Shown here one piece after another: positions 1-12,900 of a stretch of DNA of 64,000 nucleotides; position 1 is the first letter of the stretch, and each line of letters starts with the position of its first letter. Below the pieces are notes generated by a model. That model saw nothing but the letters and a program-made list of their open reading frames with translations, was not told the origin of the DNA and searched no databases. This DNA comes from Begonia masoniana. Lineage: Eukaryota > Streptophyta > Magnoliopsida > Cucurbitales > Begoniaceae. The stretch covers positions 69,403,318 to 69,467,317 of the forward strand of contig CM039502.1 of assembly GCA_022432975.1 (NCBI GenBank), in the 5' to 3' direction. The translations under genes and the position numbers were made by a program.

Positions 1-175
1 GCAAGTCAACCAATGCACAATATCTCTAACTATAATGCAAGTCAACCAACGCACAACATCTCTAACTATAATGCAAGTCAACCAACGCACAACATCTCTA
101 ACTATAATGCAAGTCAACCAATGCACAACAGCTCTAACTATAATGCAAGTCAACCAATGCACAACATCCAATAAA
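1..175. repeat. 36-bp minisatellite
   Basis: About 4.7 direct copies of a 36-bp unit that begins GCAAGTCAACCAA at 1, 37, 73, 109 and 145. The unit is 12 codons long, so one frame stays open, but the peptide is a simple repeat and I do not consider it coding. The array probably continues to the left of the window. Confidence 0.9.
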
Positions 176-1388
176 CACAACAATCACACAACAACCAAAC
201 AAAACCAAGCAAGCAAACAATCTACTACAAGCAACCAAATCAGAATAAAGCAACCAAACTAGCAAAGAATCTCCTACCGTTCCGTGGTGTAGGCCCGAAG
301 GCAAAACATTCCACTACTTACCTGAACTCTGGCACCGCACTTACTCGCTTTGGCTATGTACATTTGCCCACTCGGTAACCTATCACATTCACAAAATTCA
401 CTTAAACATCACTATTCACTTCTAAAGAATATTTAAACTAACTCTAACTACAACTATTCAAACTTCTTTAAAATTAAGCCTACATACACCAACTTACTCT
501 CAAACTATTATTTCTAACCTAATCCAACTAAAGCCTAACTAAATGGGCCACCAATTTGGGTTCGGTAAAAACCAACCCGAACTTCAAACGCGCGTAACTT
601 TTGCGTCGGATATCGGAATCGAACGATTCCAACGGCCACGTACTCCTCTAATAACCTATTTTAACCTGCCAAAAGGAATTTGAAAACAAACGACCCTAGT
701 TAGGTCAAAAATCAGAAAACCCAAACTGCCCCTTCACCCAGAAAATTCCCTTTTCCAATTTTCCATCAATTCACACTCAATTCTTCACCAATCAACCACA
801 TATACCCTCAATTAGCATAATCTAACCAAAAATCCCGACTACAAGCAAAAACCCAAAATGCCCCAAACAGGGCTTGCTGTATTTTGCCCAAATCGGGCTC
901 CTCACTGCCAAGCAACCACAGCCGGCCCAAGGGTTGGCAAACCCACGCCGGAAGCAGCCCATTTCGGCCGGTGATCGGAGCTCAAACTCGCTCCTCACCC
1001 TCGGCCACGAACAGAACCGAAACAGGAGAAGAGGAAGACTTACCGTTCGATTCTGTGTGCGACGACGGCCGAAACTGGCAGCCTTGGAGTCGCCGACGTC
1101 GTCTGGCCGGAAATCGTCGGGAATCGTCGACGGTCTTGATCGGCGATCGCCGTTCCTCCCTTCCCTCTCCCCTGTTCTTCGCGCTCGTCGCACGAACAGA
1201 ATGGCTTCGGCCATTCTGTTTTATTATTTATTTATTTATTTTAATAATAATAATAATAATAAATTATAATAATAAAACTAAAACTATTTCTTTAATTTAA
1301 ACTAGCTAATTACCGTTTTGCCCTCCCATAACGTAAATTAATTAAATCTAAAGAAACACACGTTGAGGAAAAATCCTCGGGTGTTACA
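1..1388 (-). mobile_element. Partial gypsy LTR, C-like, minus orientation
   Basis: Right part of an LTR that continues beyond the window. Read on the minus strand it begins at 1388 with TGTAACACCCGAGG, the start shared by the other gypsy LTRs here. It carries the family hallmark near 283-330: a GTAGGCCCGAAGG block and, on the minus strand, CAG|GTAAGT at about 316-324. It resembles family C (13444-16089), but I could not assign it firmly. The GC-rich stretch 850-1210 is open in several frames with no recognisable protein, and I treat it as LTR sequence. The other end and any TSD are not visible, so solo versus full element cannot be decided. Confidence 0.75.
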
Positions 1389-1914
1389 TTAGTCTAGTTG
1401 TCCATGTATATAACAATGTTTTGAATTAAAACCTTATCGTTGGCTCATGGAGCCTATTTATAATAAAATGATGGAAACAAATTTTCAGAAAATATATTTG
1501 AAAACCATTATAACCTACTCATGTTTTGGAAATGAAAGGTAAAAGAAGTTTTACATGGAATGCATTCATTATAATATGTCTACTGAGTTAGTCACTCACT
1601 CCAACAACTCCCTGCCTTTTCAAGAAAGAACAAAAACAATGAGTAGTTGGGGTGCAGAAGCAGTTTCCTTTCTCTGATTTCTTATTAAGTGTTTAATTAT
1701 TTTTGTATAAGACTAACTATTTGGTTTTGGATATTTAGATCATATTGAACTGCTCTTTCATTATCGCACTATTATATCTATAATCACTGTGTAGATCTTT
1801 GAGATTTGATTATGTCCAAGTATTTTGCTTCGAACCAAACCTTGTCTAGGTGATCGGGTCACCTTCGAGGATCCGGTCATCCGACTCGACGTTTTGTTAG
1901 GTCTTCCTTCTGGT
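1389..1914 (+). mobile_element. LTR-like fragment, family G
   Basis: AT-rich sequence with no credible ORF. Around 1540-1640 and 1850-1920 it resembles by eye the two sides of the element A insertion (50590-50685 continuing at 62725-63000), including a shared GTTAGTCACTCAC motif. That makes it a dispersed repeat, probably an LTR fragment. It is cut on the left by the LTR ending at 1388 and runs into the copia LTR remnant on the right. Limits are approximate. Confidence 0.45.
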
Positions 1915-2138
1915 GACAATATGCATATCTTCTTTTGTTTTCACCATTCAAGCTCTATGAACTTTATCAATTACTGAAAGAACTTAAACAAACATAATAG
2001 CACAATCAAATACCCTTCATCAAGGGTGTTTCTAAATAAGATAAACATGCAACCTTTATGAGTCAACAATCAATAGAACAATCTTAGAACCAACTTAGCA
2101 TACTCATCATCAAAACAAAGCTAAGCTTTAAGTTAACA
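1915..2138 (-). mobile_element. Truncated 3' LTR of the decayed copia element
   Basis: About 220 bp that align by eye with 18057-18289, for example the AATCAAATACC and ATTTCTAAATAA blocks and an ACAATCTTAGAA block. Read on the minus strand it starts at 2138 with TGTTAACTTAAAGC, a normal TG start. Just inside lies a purine-rich tract on the minus strand (CAAAAACAGAAAAAA), as expected for a polypurine tract. It is therefore the 3' LTR of the minus-strand copia element whose 5' LTR is 17333-18289. The distal part is missing or has diverged. Confidence 0.65.
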
Positions 2139-2220
2139 TTTTTTCTGTTTTTGATGATGACAAAAATAAGTTATTCTAAGTTGTTTATATGAGCTCTCCC
2201 CCTCAACATATGCTATATTT
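2139..2220 (-). mobile_element. Copia 3' untranslated remnant with polypurine tracts
   Basis: On the minus strand this stretch has a GAGGGGGAGAG tract and then GTCATCATCAAAAA directly before the LTR. Both are typical of the 3' end of SIRE/Maximus-type copia elements. The reverse transcriptase and RNase H genes that should lie beside it are absent, replaced by family E sequence. Confidence 0.55.
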
Positions 2221-5200
2221 TTTAATATTTTGTTACAAAACAGAAGATACATTCTTATATAGACATGGACCATACAAAAACTAATTATTAGAAAAGATAA
2301 AACAGAACTCAAAATTCTACTGGACCTAAGGTGTGTTGAACTTTCCAATCCATTATGCCTTTACTTTTTATCTCATAAGCTACTACCACCTGTTTCTGAA
2401 AAATTTTAGAAAACAACGGAGTGAGCTTTATAAAGCTCAGTAAGAATTCTAATCTAAAGATTCACCAAACTAAACTGAAATCATATCTAATCATGTACTA
2501 ATTTCCCTACATGATTAGTCCTCACAACCTTCGCTTCATTTATTACTTTGATCAACTCTTGTAATCACACATCCCGTGCTTTATATTTTATAATTAAAGC
2601 TCTAAATATTTCTTATTAATGTTCAATTATGTGTCAAATCTCTTTATGTAAGAAGTCTATTGTGCATCATGCTTAGGCAGATGATTTAGGTAATCATAGC
2701 CCAACTAAATTCTTCTCTCATACTCTTGTGCCACTCATCTTTATGCACTATATTTCTACCATTAATTGTTATTATATGCAACTTGATTATTATTTACAGT
2801 TTATCATTTTTATTTCATGGTTTCTATTTAACCAATTCTATTTAGACATTTCTATTTAATGTCTAATTACGTTTTACACACTCATCTTAGGGTCTATACT
2901 ATCATATTTATCTAGACATATTTATTTAATGTCTATTTCACATCTTTCTCAAAATCACTAAACATCTATGATGCATGTCTAATACTATATTTCTCATAAA
3001 CTCTCTAGACATATCTACTTAATGTCTATCTTATACTTTTCAAAATTTTTTCACTAGACATTTATGATGAATGTCTAACCCATGTTTTTTACATAACTTA
3101 CTAGACATTTATTATTATTAATGTCTAACACAAAGGTTCTTTTACATAATTCATTATACATATATTATTAATGTCTAACTTTACTTATGTTTATTACGTT
3201 ACTCTATATGTAGGAATTAATCAAGACATATATGAATAAGCCTAGACACAAGACAATTTAAATCATTGCCTAGATACCTCAACTTACCAATTGACCATTC
3301 TATACTCAACTATATGTAATGAGTATGAAATGTAACTCTCACACATCACTCGTGCCATGATAAGTGAATCAGTGCAAGTTTGTGCACCATATTATTTACT
3401 TAATATTATATTTATCAAGTACCATATTAACATGTTATGGAATGTCAATATGCATAAACCATATCAACATGTGATGTGAATGCTGATATCATGATCCATA
3501 ATCCCAATATATAAAGCCACACACATACGCACATCCTACAGACTATTTCACAGTAGCGCTTGCACGTCACAATATATCTTTGAGGGCTAGAGATTTCCAA
3601 CTCAAGGGGGACACAGTCACTCCCATTCTATTTTCTGGCTTTATATACATCACACAATACATAGCCGGTGAGATATATATTGGGTTCGAATGTGACCAAT
3701 CATACCTCCTATAATACTATTCGTATATATAAACATAAGGCATGATTTAAGCATTCCCACTATGCATACATTGAATGCATGATACATTCTAATAATGCAT
3801 GAACTATGAACATGCAACTCTTTATTAGATGACAGAGAATATGATACATGATTTATGCATGAATGATGTTCTTATCAAAACTAACCAAAACTCAATCTAA
3901 TACAATCACATCAATAATATTCTAAATAGACATCTTACTCCATTTCAAACCACCATTAAGCATTTTATATATTAATGCTTATAACTATGCAACATTTTTA
4001 TGCATAGTTTAACTATTATAATTTATCATTTCATTAACCACATTTAATCATTCCAAAGCTTTCCATCACCATCAACCTCTTATTTACATGTAATACATTC
4101 TTGAAATATCATTAAGAATCAATATTTAATCCCTTAACTAAAGCTTTTTCATTAAAGCTTTAACACTTCCATTAATTTAGGATTCAATTATTGAGCATCA
4201 AATTCATTCTTCCCGTTAATCACAAAGATCTTAAAATAATATTAGATATTTTTATCTAATTTTATGACAAGCTAATGCCACCCATTTTTAACCATTAACA
4301 TATAACCAATTTCAACCACTAGAAGTTTATTAATTCCTTTCCAAATTCACTTCAATATTATTCTCCTTTGATCAATTTAAATCAGATCCATCTCATATCA
4401 TGACATGCCTAGGGGCCAAATCACCCGATAAAGGCCCAAACTTCATTTATTCTCCTTACTTATTATGATGTTTCTTTTGTAGATGTTGATCTAGTTGGAG
4501 ATGCCACGTGAGATTCTAGCTCGTTGGATATGGAGCAGCTCCTCCACATGCTGGCATGAGATACACAGATGGATTCGGAGCGTCATCAGATGAGAATTTG
4601 TCTTCCCGGCATCCTAAACGTGCAACCATTTATTTTACGCATATTTTTCTTTTCTTTATTTTCTTTTGAACACTTTTGTATTTTTTCTTTCTTTGGCAAA
4701 CATTTAGCCATTTTTGTGAGAGTAAGGTATATCTATAAACCTTACTCATATCATGCATTAGATTGTTGATTAAGGATAGATGAATGCATGGTGGTGGATT
4801 TTAGGTTGAAGACTAGTGGGCTCGACCATTGAGGAGGCAACAAAGAAGGGGATTAGGCCCATGCTAGGACAACTAGAGAGTGCTCACAAGATTGATGACA
4901 TAGCATGGCAGCACCATGGATTGGAAGAGGCGCGGATTGCCATCTCCACCGTCGGATCTAGGCTGCGCGCACGGACAAGGCTTGATCACCCAAGTGGCCG
5001 CTCATCTTGGCCGCCCATCTTCATTATTCATCAACGGCTCTTTTTCATCCTTCCATCCTAGCCGCCACCATTAGGGGTTATTTATAGACATTGATTAGTT
5101 GCATTGAAAAAACCTTTTGCCAATTTCTCAATATATGAGTTACCTTTGTCTTCCAAAGAGAGAAGTATTGTTACCTTCAATGGAGGTAAGCCACAGATTT

Positions 5201-6622
5201 TTCAATCTGTGAAAGGAGTAGGTTTCCCTTGCTTACTAGCTCAAGGTTCCTAGAGTAAGCTCGTATTGCCCTTCCTCATCATCCTTCCTTGGAAGTTTGA
5301 TCTACGAGGGGGCCGAACCGATGCCCGATAGTGGTTGGTTTTCTACGAAAAAGTAAGCACCCGTGAGCATAACATAAGATAGCTCTCAGGTTCGCTTAGC
5401 GTTTCATTTCCTTTTCCATCTTTACCTTATTATTCTATTCTTCATGTTACACCCACTACCATTGGTCATCTCATCTTCATTTTGTGCTTCATTTCTATTA
5501 CATTGTGCTCAGTTTTTACTCACACATTCACGCGTGCACATTTTTTATTTTTTTGTGGGTTTAACACTGGTCTTTTCTAGGTCCGGACCGTGTCATATCA
5601 TCAAAGGTTTTCAACAGGTATTTCCATAATCTTCATATATAAGTCCTAAAATCACAATTTTCCTGACATAAACTATGCAATTTTAGCATAATTTATAAAA
5701 TCACCAAGAGTAGTATTCTTACCTCTTGAAGACTTTTAATTCTTCACTTTCACCTTTTGATTCTTAGCTCAAATGGATCCTCTTGATGAGAGGAACAACC
5801 TCTCACAAGGGGTTGTGGGTAAATTCCAATTTCTTCCGCACCAATTTTACTTTCTCTCTCTAATTTCTCTCTTTTTCTCATTCTCTCCTCTCTTCTCTCT
5901 TCCTTGCTCTCTGGTTCAGCACGAAATGACAAAGTTCCTCAGCCTTTCTTCTATTTTCTAGAGAGATCAAATTTCACCCATTTTGTCCATGTAAAGTTAT
6001 CGTTTTTCCCTTCCCTACATGGATTATTACAAAAATACCAAATTATTTATCCTTTAATCATACTTAGCGTAAACTAATTAGTTTAGATTATTTATAAGCT
6101 AATCACCAAGATTAACTTAATTAATCATATTTATTAACCTTAATTACCCACTAATTACACCTTAATGATATGATTAGTCACTAATCCAATTGTGACACGT
6201 AACAGAACCTCATTGGTTGTCCAATTTATTACATGAACACATATTTTAAGATGTCAGAAACATTTTCCCTTCAATGACTTTTGCCAAATTCTCATTTTAA
6301 AATTCAATTTAGAGTGATTTACCAAAACAGTGAAGTTTTCTGACAAAACTAACTTAATGAATTTCAAACATCCATAACTTTCATTACACATGCTCAATTG
6401 CTTCATTTCAAAAAGCTATTCTCTTTCTTGATGTGTTTAGTGTATCACTATATATTTTCAGAATTATCTGAGCATCATAACAATTGTTATTGAATTTACA
6501 CTCACACGTGCTCCAATAAACAATTTTTACTTTTATTATAAGAAGTGTTGTATATCATTTCTAATCATATTTAGTTATTCTAATTGCGATTATTATAGTT
6601 AATATAAATTAAGGTCATCACA
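2221..6622 (-). mobile_element. Long LTR-like sequence, family E, copy 1
   Basis: About 4.4 kb of AT-rich non-coding DNA. The right edge is a likely LTR terminus: on the minus strand it starts TGTGATGACC at 6622, next to copia integrase sequence. Blocks around 2230-2620 and 3290-3900 match the split copy 2 (24540-25208 and 37805-38320), showing a dispersed family. The left edge is unclear and no TSD was found, so a deletion probably removed it together with the copia RT/RNase H. I see no coding region; the short ORFs are low-complexity. Confidence 0.5.
4450..5630 (+). mobile_element. Possible insertion inside LTR E, unresolved
   Basis: This stretch differs from its surroundings. It is more GC-rich, reads like a promoter plus leader on the plus strand, and has a TATA-like TTATTTATAG at about 5079-5088 followed by a pyrimidine-rich leader. 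E-like sequence appears to resume near 5630. It may be a small LTR or other non-autonomous element. I found neither its termini nor a TSD, and no recognisable protein. Confidence 0.3.
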
Positions 6623-7362
6623 ATGACTCTTAGCATATCTCCAATCCTTAAGTGTATTATTGACATTCTCGATTGCAGTTGTTTCTAATTCCTTAGAAGC
6701 CATTTCAAGGGATGTGCTTCTTGATTATTACAATCCTTATCTCTTAAGTCTAGGGTTTCTATTTCCCCTTCAAAGTCATCATTCGACATAAAATTGTTTA
6801 TGATTGAATAGTTTTATCAAACGTAACACGCATAGATTCTTCCACAACTAGAGTTTTCTTGTTGAAAACTTTATATGCTTTGCTAGTTGAGAAATAACCT
6901 AAGAATATTCCATAATCCGACTTGGAGTCAAACTTGTCTAAATTATTTGGTGTTTAAAATAAAATACTTACAACCGAAGACTCTAGAATACTTGACATTT
7001 GGAATTCTACATTCCAAAGCTCATATGAGGTTTTCTCTAGAATAAGACGAATGGAAACACAGTTTAGTACATAGCATGCCGTATCAATGACTTCTGCCCA
7101 AAATACTTGGGAAGACTATTCTCATTAAACATTATCCTAATTAATTCTTAGATGGACCTATTTTTTCTCTCAATAATTCCATTTGGTTAAGGTGTTTTTG
7201 GTGATGAAAAAATTATGTTCAATGCCAAAGGTTTTACAAAGAAACTCAAAATTTTTGTTATCAAATTCACCGCCATGATCACTTTGGATTGCAACAATGA
7301 AGAGATCCTTCTCATTTTGCACTTTCTTCCTAAAACTAGAAAAGGTTTTGAAGGTTCCATCA
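6623..7362 (-). pseudogene. Decayed copia integrase, C-terminal part
   Basis: Minus-strand translation, with stops and frameshifts, gives typical SIRE/Maximus-type integrase text. Next to the LTR insertion is the SDHGGEF block around the second catalytic aspartate. Further on come a decayed PQQNGVVERKN region, LPKYFWAE-, ACYVLN- and SKSDYGIFLGY-like motifs, and a KDWRYAKSH-like pre-RT segment near 6630. It joins 10930-11160 once the inserted solo LTR (7363-10929) is ignored. Reverse transcriptase should follow but is missing. Not functional. Confidence 0.75.
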
Positions 7363-7680
7363 TGTAACGCCCCGAGTTATCTGAACCCGGTTCGTCACAC
7401 AATGCCCGTACATGACTAAAATTTCTACTATATTTTTTTTTAAATAAACTTGCAGCGGAAATCATTTGAAATGTTAAGGAATAATCGGTCAAAGAAATAG
7501 AAGTTTGAATCGTGAAAACACTTTAAAAGTTGCAGAAGTCAAACGCATCCGCCGATGAGTAAAGTCAACGGAAGAAACAGAAAACAACCAAAATAGAAGA
7601 CTCCTGCCGATGACGTCAGCCGAATGGAAAACAAGGGACATCTCTCGGTAGACTGTATCTACCGGTGACTAAACGACAAA

Positions 7681-9250
7681 ATACACTCTACATCTTCCGA
7701 TGACGTCAGCCAGATGACTTCCTTCATCCGATCGACTTTGTTCTACACCCACCGATGAGTAAACGACAAAAGTCCTCCTACATCTACCGATGACGTCAGC
7801 CAGATGACTTCCTTCATCCGATCGACTTTGTTCTACACCCACCGATGACTAAACGACAAAAGTCCTCCTACATCTACCGATGACGTCAGCCAGATGACTT
7901 CCTTCATCCGATCGACTTTGTTCTACACCCACCGATGACTAAACGACAAAAGTCCTCCTACATCTACCGATGACGTCAGCCAGATGACTTCCTTCATCCG
8001 ATCGACTTTGTTCTACACCCACCGATGACTAAACGACAAAAGTCCTCCTACATCTACCGATGACGTCAGCCAGATGACTTCCTTCATCCGATCGACTTTG
8101 TTCTACACCCACCGATGACTAAACGACAAAAGTCCTCCTACATCTACCGATGACGTCAGCCAGATGACTTCCTTCATCCGATCGACTTTGTTCTACACCC
8201 ACCGATGACTAAACGACAAAAGTCCTCCTACATCTACCGATGACGTCAGCCAGATGACTTCCTTCATCCGATCGACTTTGTTCTACACCCACCGATGACT
8301 AAACGACAAAAGTCCTCCTACATCTACCGATGACGTCAGCCAGATGACTTCCTTCATCCGATCGACTTTGTTCTACACCCACCGATGACTAAACGACAAA
8401 AGTCCTCCTACATCTACCGATGACGTCAGCCAGATGACTTCCTTCATCCGATCGACTTTGTTCTACACCCACCGATGACTAAACGACAAAAGTCCTCCTA
8501 CATCTACCGATGACGTCAGCCAGATGACTTCCTTCATCCGATCGACTTTGTTCTACACCCACCGATGACTAAACGACAAAAGTCCTCCTACATCTACCGA
8601 TGACGTCAGCCAGATGACTTCCTTCATCCGATCGACTTTGTTCTACACCCACCGATGACTAAACGACAAAAGTCCTCCTACATCTACCGATGACGTCAGC
8701 CAGATGACTTCCTTCATCCGATCGACTTTGTTCTACACCCACCGATGACTAAACGACAAAAGTCCTCCTACATCTACCGATGACGTCAGCCAGATGACTT
8801 CCTTCATCCGATCGACTTTGTTCTACACCCACCGATGACTAAACGACAAAAGTCCTCCTACATCTACCGATGACGTCAGCCAGATGACTTCCTTCATCCG
8901 ATCGACTTTGTTCTACACCCACCGATGACTAAACGACAAAAGTCCTCCTACATCTACCGATGACGTCAGCCAGATGACTTCCTTCATCCGATCGACTTTG
9001 TTCTACACCCACCGATGACTAAACGACAAAAGTCCTCCTACATCTACCGATGACGTCAGCCAGATGACTTCCTTCATCCGATCGACTTTGTTCTACACCC
9101 ACCGATGACTAAACGACAAAAGTCCTCCTACATCTACCGATGACGTCAGCCAGATGACTTCCTTCATCCGATCGACTTTGTTCTACACCCACCGATGACT
9201 AAACGACAAAAGTCCTCCTACATCTACCGATGACGTCAGCCAGATGACTA
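7681..9250. repeat. 90-bp minisatellite, about 17.5 copies, with TGACGTCA
   Basis: Near-perfect tandem array, period 90 bp (starts 7681, 7771, 7861 and on to 9211). Each unit holds one TGACGTCA palindrome inside CCGATGACGTCAGCC, plus a CGACTTTGTTC spacer and ACCGATGACTAAACGAC. The first and last units have diverged while the central ones look identical, as expected from unequal exchange or replication slippage. It sits in the U5 side of the LTR, downstream of the acceptor-like site. No long ORF. Confidence 0.95.
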
Positions 9251-9866
9251 CCTTCATCCGATAGGATAAACCTCATGTACCGATGACTTTACTGAGACAT
9301 CATCCGATGGCTTTACTGAAGACATCTTCCGATAGAATTAACCTACATCATCTGATGACTTTTCTTAAGGCATCTTCCGATAGACAACAACACAACTTCC
9401 TCCGATAGATAAACAATAAACTTCTACACACATCCACCGATAGCTTTTACCAAAACATCATCTGATAGATAAATTATTCGACTCCTACCGATGGACAAAA
9501 CAACATGACAGTAGATTTTACTATAAATCAAGAAAGTCCCGACTATCAAAAGGACTTAAGCATTTTACCAAAAACCATTCAGAGGCAGTTTAAATCATTG
9601 TATTGCTCAAACCCAGTAAAAACAACATTATAAAATCCAACAGATCACTAGTATCAGAAAAACTCAAAACGTAGTCAAATATTAAAATCTCTACTGTCAT
9701 GAAAACTAGGCATACTCTGATTAGATTATTACCAACTAAACCCCCACCACTGCTGACAACAGTTAACCCGCCTCATTAGTTTACCAGGCCGAGACATGAA
9801 CGTACTCCTCCAACCACATCTAATCATCTGTACAATCAGGAAATTCACCTGCAGTATCCTCAACAC

Positions 9867-10388
9867 CTACATCACAAAACTTATCTATTAGCCTAATGCT
9901 AAGTAAGTCTAATAAGTAAACAAGTTAGTAGTATGAATGAAACACTGATTAAATTCCTAAAACATGCAATTTCTACTTTCTCAACTCAGTTGTTCATGTT
10001 TCGTTTCTGTTCAGATCCCTCTATGAAATTGGGAGCTGGATCAACTCTCCCAAAGTATATACATCCACTGGCTCATTAAGGGGTGGATAAGTTCCCTTAA
10101 CAGTAAATCTGATTCACATGTTCAGATCCCCCTGTGAAATTGGAAGTTGGATCAACTCTTCCAAAGTATAAATATCCACTGTCTCATTAAGGGGCGGATT
10201 ACTTCCCTTAACAGTAAAACTGATTCACATAGCTGTTTCAATATGTTCAATCCTCACTATGCCAACATGCATTCAAATTCATTTTCATATACTTTAAAAA
10301 TATGATGCATGACATACCAACACATTCCAGCATACCAACCCTAATGTTTTGTGATGTAGGCCCGAAGGCACAAGCAAACTTTACTTAC
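9867..10388 (-). other. Predicted intron-like segment in LTR B
   Basis: On the minus strand CCAG|GTAAGT (boundary 10389/10388) is followed 522 bp later by GTGATGTAG|GTGTTG (AG at 9868-9867). A TTACTTAGCATTA box precedes the acceptor, like the TTACTAAGCATTA box of families C and D. The same arrangement occurs in families A, C and D. Splicing itself is inferred. Confidence 0.45.
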
Positions 10389-10929
10389 CTGGCTCTCCTG
10401 GAAAAACTTGGTTGCAAGCTACTTCGTGTATTACTCAAACCTAAAACCATAGACAGAGCATACATTAAATTTCCTCTAATCTTCATTCTAAACCACTAGA
10501 AATCTAAGGGAAATTGTTTTGGGAACTCTAGTCATTGTGCATTCCCGATTTCAACTTAAACCGAAACCACCACTCACTTACCGCCTTCTCAAAACCTCAT
10601 TTATCATCCCTCCTACCAACGATAGATACAATGTAACAAGAAATAGAAGCAAAACTCACCAAGTTCGGAGGAAATCGCTGGAGGAAGTCGAAGGGGGTCT
10701 CCTATCGCGTTCTGCTAAGCTGAGGAGCTGAGAATGGAGAGGAAATGAAATAAACAATGGCGGCTACTTTATTAATAGTTTCCTTAAATACGTTATCCAC
10801 CTTTGAATTTCTAATTACCCTTATGCCCTTGCCTAGTTATCCACTAACCCTACATTTAATATTGCCATATAAATTGTGCCATTAGTTTAAAAGGAATAGA
10901 GAAACGGTTTGATAGAACCGGGTATTACA

Positions 10930-11620
10930 CATCATTTGACATTAAGAAGAAAACCTAAGTGAATCTTGAAAAGTTATCTACAATAACATAGACATAATGT
11001 TTACCTCCTAAGCTAGTGTTATGTGATTTACTGAAAAGATCCATTTGAAGCAATTAGGTGGTTCAGAAGATGATATAAGATTCTTAGAAATTAATGATCT
11101 TTTTGTTTGTTTAGCTATTTGACAAGCATCATAAACTTTATCATTTCCACAAGAATTTTGGAAAGTCCTCTAAGTTGTTTATAGAAATCTTAGCTAAGAT
11201 GTTCATTTCTACATGACATAATCTTCTATGCCAAGACCAAAAATCAATAGAAGAGTTTGTGTAAAACATTTTTCATTAAAGCATGAAATTTTTCATTCTT
11301 ATAACCAATGAATACAATTTTCCTTCTAAACTATTCCCAATCATGCAAATTTTTGGTTGAAATATAACTCTATATCCTTTATCACACAATTGACTAGTAC
11401 TCAATAGATTATGCTTTAATTCATCAACTAAAAGTACAATTTGAATAATATGTTAGAAGCATTACCTATCTTTCCAAAGCAAACGATTTTTTCTTTTTGA
11501 TTACCTCCAAAAGTGAATGTTTTCTTTCTTCTTTGTGATGGAGGTAAACTTTGAAGAGTCTCTCATCATATGCCTTGAACAACCACTATCAATGTACCAT
11601 AAGTTCTTCAAGGGAGAGTT
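10930..11620 (-). pseudogene. Decayed copia protease and integrase N-terminal part
   Basis: Minus-strand reading gives the copia protease active-site block WYIDSGCSRHM at about 11568-11600. Then comes a GAG-pre-integrase region with DACQIAKQTK near 11115-11150, and the start of the integrase core (LLQMDLFSKS, then VIVDNFSRFT with the first catalytic Asp) near 10945-11060. The order is protease, then integrase, which is the copia order. Several stops and shifts interrupt it, and the solo LTR inserted just after the first catalytic block. SIRE/Maximus-like by motif. Confidence 0.75.
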
Positions 11621-11639
11621 TCAACCTACAAGGAAAATT

Positions 11640-12900
11640 TAATTATTTTTCTCAGGTATCAAAATCTTTTGGCTTCCTTAAGAGTTAGTAATTGTTTCTT
11701 TAGGAACCCAAATCACCTTAGTAGACACCTTATCATTTGACTTAATGGACATGCAAAAAATTTATGTCCTACTTTATTGCATGAGTTACACATAATTGGA
11801 TCAACAAAGAAGTTCTTTTAATCCTTTTTCTTTTTAAATAGTTCATACTCAATTCCGGCTTTATCAAAAGTTACCCTTGTTGTCTCAGTAGCATATTCAA
11901 TTTTCACTCCCAATTTTAAACTTAAGCACAATAGTATTCAAATCGTTATTTCTTTTAAGTCACCAATTTCTTTTTCTAAAGATGATGTTACACTAGCATG
12001 GTTCTTAACTAGATCAACATTCTCCTTCTTTAAAATTTTCTATTTAAATTAGAATATATTGCTCAACCAAATCATGAAGCCATCAATTAACTCATTTCAT
12101 TAACATCATCTTCTAAATCACTAAAGGAATCACTTACTTTGTTTTCTTTTGCCATGAAGCACATGTTGACAACTTCTTTGTCCTCGAATGATGTGTCATC
12201 TTCTCTATCGTTCTATGTGGCTTTCATCACTCTCTTCTTGAATGCCTTTGGTACCTTCTTGGTTTGAGGACAATCAGCTTTGAAGTCTCCCGGCTTTGCA
12301 CACTTAAAACAAGTGGTTTCTTTTTCTTTTGTGGCCTATCCCATTTAATGGTTTTGTTGCCTTGTCATTTCTTTCTTTGGAGGAATTTTTTGAACCTCAT
12401 TGTGATGATAGCAATTTCATCATCCTTTTCTTCATTCTCGGATTCTACTTGATTACATAATGAGGCCTTAAGAGCAATGTCTTTCATTTTAGAGACTTCT
12501 CCTTTTACTCTTCATTTTCATTAGCCTTCCTGGTTATTTCATGGGTCATGAGAGATCCAAAAGTACTTTGAGATCCCTTACTTCTTGGATTTCTTTCACT
12601 TCAGGTTGCCATACTTTCGGTAGACATCAGAGAAGTTTCCTAACCTATTCTTCGTTCGGATAAATTCTATCAAGCACTTTCAAATTATTAGTAATGTTAG
12701 TGAATTAGAGTAAACATTTGACTAATAGTCTCATCTTTATTCCATAGCAAATAACTCATTCGTTTAATAGCATACTCAATTTACAAAGTATTCATAGGTT
12801 TTGCATTCTTTCTTAATTTTCTTTTAGCAGTGAAATCGAACTGTAGAGGCAATTTACGTACATTTGAACCATTTTCTTTTTTGATGGGTGTATAGGGACT
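11640..12900 (-). pseudogene. Decayed copia gag
   Basis: Minus-strand remnants of a SIRE/Maximus-like gag. A helical capsid segment at about 12550-12700 reads NNLKVLDRIYPNEE and VRKLL-CLPKVWQP. A zinc knuckle near 12262-12305 (CFKCAKPGDFKADC) has Asp where the zinc-binding His should be. A second knuckle near 11745-11800 (CNSCNKVGHKFFAC) is intact CX2CX4HX4C and leads toward the protease. Multiple stops, including TAG within the capsid part. The N-terminal side is cut by the hAT element at 12923. Confidence 0.7.

Larger units (their letters stand above)
7363..10929 (-). mobile_element. Solo LTR, gypsy family B, TSD CATCA
   Basis: Bounded by TGTAACGCCCCGAG at 7363 and GGGTATTACA at 10929, and flanked by a perfect 5-bp duplication CATCA (7358-7362 and 10930-10934). 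It lies inside copia integrase sequence, which continues on both sides. By analogy with family C the sense strand is minus (start TGTAATACCCGG, end GGGGCGTTACA). It contains a 90-bp minisatellite with TGACGTCA and the shared donor/acceptor-like pair (9867-10388). No internal region remains, consistent with LTR-LTR recombination. Length 3567 bp, against 2221 bp for its relative at 41175-43395, mostly because of the minisatellite. Confidence 0.92.

Noticed and set aside
822..1300. Overlapping ORFs of 130-138 codons on both strands
   Set aside because: A GC-rich LTR segment open in several frames, with no recognisable domain and low-complexity Arg-rich text.
7681..9250. CRISPR-like regular repeats
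   Set aside because: The repeats are directly tandem with no unique spacers, and the context is a plant LTR. The same applies to 52510-55249.
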